Assembly: GCF_037101375.1 (NCBI RefSeq)
Contig: NZ_AP029019.1
Location: forward strand, 1 to 64,000
Origin: Acidovorax sp. DW039
GTDB taxonomy: Bacteria > Pseudomonadota > Gammaproteobacteria > Burkholderiales > Burkholderiaceae_C
Reading direction: 5' to 3'
DNA length: 64,000 nucleotides
Shown: one piece after another, positions 63,495 through 64,000 of the stretch
Position numbering within the stretch: the stretch's first letter is position 1
Layout: every line of letters begins with the position of its first letter
Made by a program: the position numbers and the translations under genes
The notes under the pieces: generated by a model
Seen by the model: the letters and a program-made list of their open reading frames with translations, nothing else
The model's database searches: none
Told to the model about the DNA's origin: nothing

Positions 63495-64000
63495 ATGTCT
63501 GCCGCCGCTTCAGCCAACGTTCCCCGCCAGCGCGTGCTCTCCGTCATCCCCCCGATGACGCAGCTGAACACGCCTTACCCTTCCACTGCCTACCTCACGG
63601 GGTTCCTGCGTTCGCGCGGGGTGGATGCTGTGCAGGAGGACCTGGCGCTGGCCCTGGTGCTGCGCCTGCTCTCGCCGGAGGGCCTGCGCGCCATTGCCGA
63701 CAAGGTGGATGCGTTGCCGCCCAAAAAGCGCAGCGCTGCGGTGCAATCGTTTGTGGAGCAGAAGGACCGCTACCTCGCCACCATTGGCCCGGCCATTGCC
63801 TTTTTGCAGGGGCGCGACAGCACGCTGGCGCACCGCATCGTGGGCCGCCATTACCTGCCCGAGGGGCCGCGCTTTGAGTCGCTGGATGTGTACGTGGACG
63901 ACGAGGGCGGCGACCCGCTGGGCTGGGCGTTTGGCGCTTTGGGCCTGACGGACAAGGCCAAGCACCTGGCCACGCTGTACTTGAACGATCTGGCCGATGT
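63495..64000 (+). CDS. B12-binding radical SAM protein, N-terminal part (runs off the window)
   Basis: The frame is open from ATG 63495 to the window end (168 codons). VLSVIPPMTQLNTPYPSTAY followed by LTGFLRSRGVDAVQEDLALAL is the N-terminal B12-binding-like region found in a group of radical SAM proteins. The cluster motif CxxxCxxC would lie beyond the window, so the radical SAM identity is inferred from the conserved N-terminus. Confidence 0.7.
   Translation, partial: MSAAASANVPRQRVLSVIPPMTQLNTPYPSTAYLTGFLRSRGVDAVQEDLALALVLRLLSPEGLRAIADKVDALPPKKRSAAVQSFVEQKDRYLATIGPAIAFLQGRDSTLAHRIVGRHYLPEGPRFESLDVYVDDEGGDPLGWAFGALGLTDKAKHLATLYLNDLAD

Overview
The window opens on the first base of dnaA and reads dnaA-dnaN-gyrB, the standard order beside the replication origin. 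Protein sequences, high GC, and small intergenic repeats with an AGCGCTTATCC / GCTATCAA core point to a betaproteobacterium of the Comamonadaceae (Acidovorax-like). This assignment is inference from gene content; no marker was searched. Ordinary chromosome resumes at about 52.1 kb with a YkgJ-type cysteine-cluster protein, a ferredoxin, OsmC, homoserine dehydrogenase with its own Thr/Ile leader, a PaiB-like flavin protein, a second OsmC, a MocR regulator, a sirtuin-type deacetylase, a metallo-hydrolase with a divergent TetR, a gamma-carbonic anhydrase, a diguanylate cyclase and the start of a radical SAM gene.

Between gyrB and the YkgJ gene lies about 46.5 kb of accessory DNA. Its left part (5.7-21.9 kb, all minus strand) is a defence block. 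Read in transcription order it holds a sigma-54 activator with a CARF/RtcR-type sensor domain, then a type I restriction-modification operon hsdR-hsdM-hsdS that continues without a break into a DUF3696-type AAA ATPase, a PLD-like protein and a GHKL ATPase/nuclease. A separate operon of four TIR proteins and one SLOG-type nucleotide-sensor protein follows. Near-consensus -24/-12 (sigma-54) promoters of the same variant (TGGCACG-N4-TCGC) sit directly before hsdR and before the TIR operon. The most notable inference here is that one inducible sensor-activator may switch on both restriction and a Thoeris-like TIR/SLOG response.

The middle part holds a CoiA-like nuclease, membrane proteins and an XRE regulator. 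It also holds a Tn7-like transposition module (tnsA, tnsB, tniB/tnsC, a short TniQ and a long TnsD-like TniQ, 26.0-32.2 kb), preceded by a non-coding stretch with at least six perfect hairpins. The right part (32.2-52.1 kb) is a patchwork of small cargo. It includes two HAD proteins (one overlapping an Xre/MbcA-type antitoxin gene) and a secreted nuclease. A three-gene set of small peptide, 2OG-Fe(II)-oxygenase-like protein and HTTM/gamma-carboxylase-like membrane protein looks like a peptide-modification cluster. An IS30-dnaE2 chimeric remnant, a nuclease-PUA/EVE fusion, a serine recombinase with two ParB-like genes, a HigB/HigA-ImmA toxin-antitoxin locus with a perfect operator palindrome, and a DUF3883 nuclease complete it.

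No rRNA, tRNA, CRISPR array or prophage structural gene was recognised. Ends of the island and of the Tn7-like element could not be fixed by eye.
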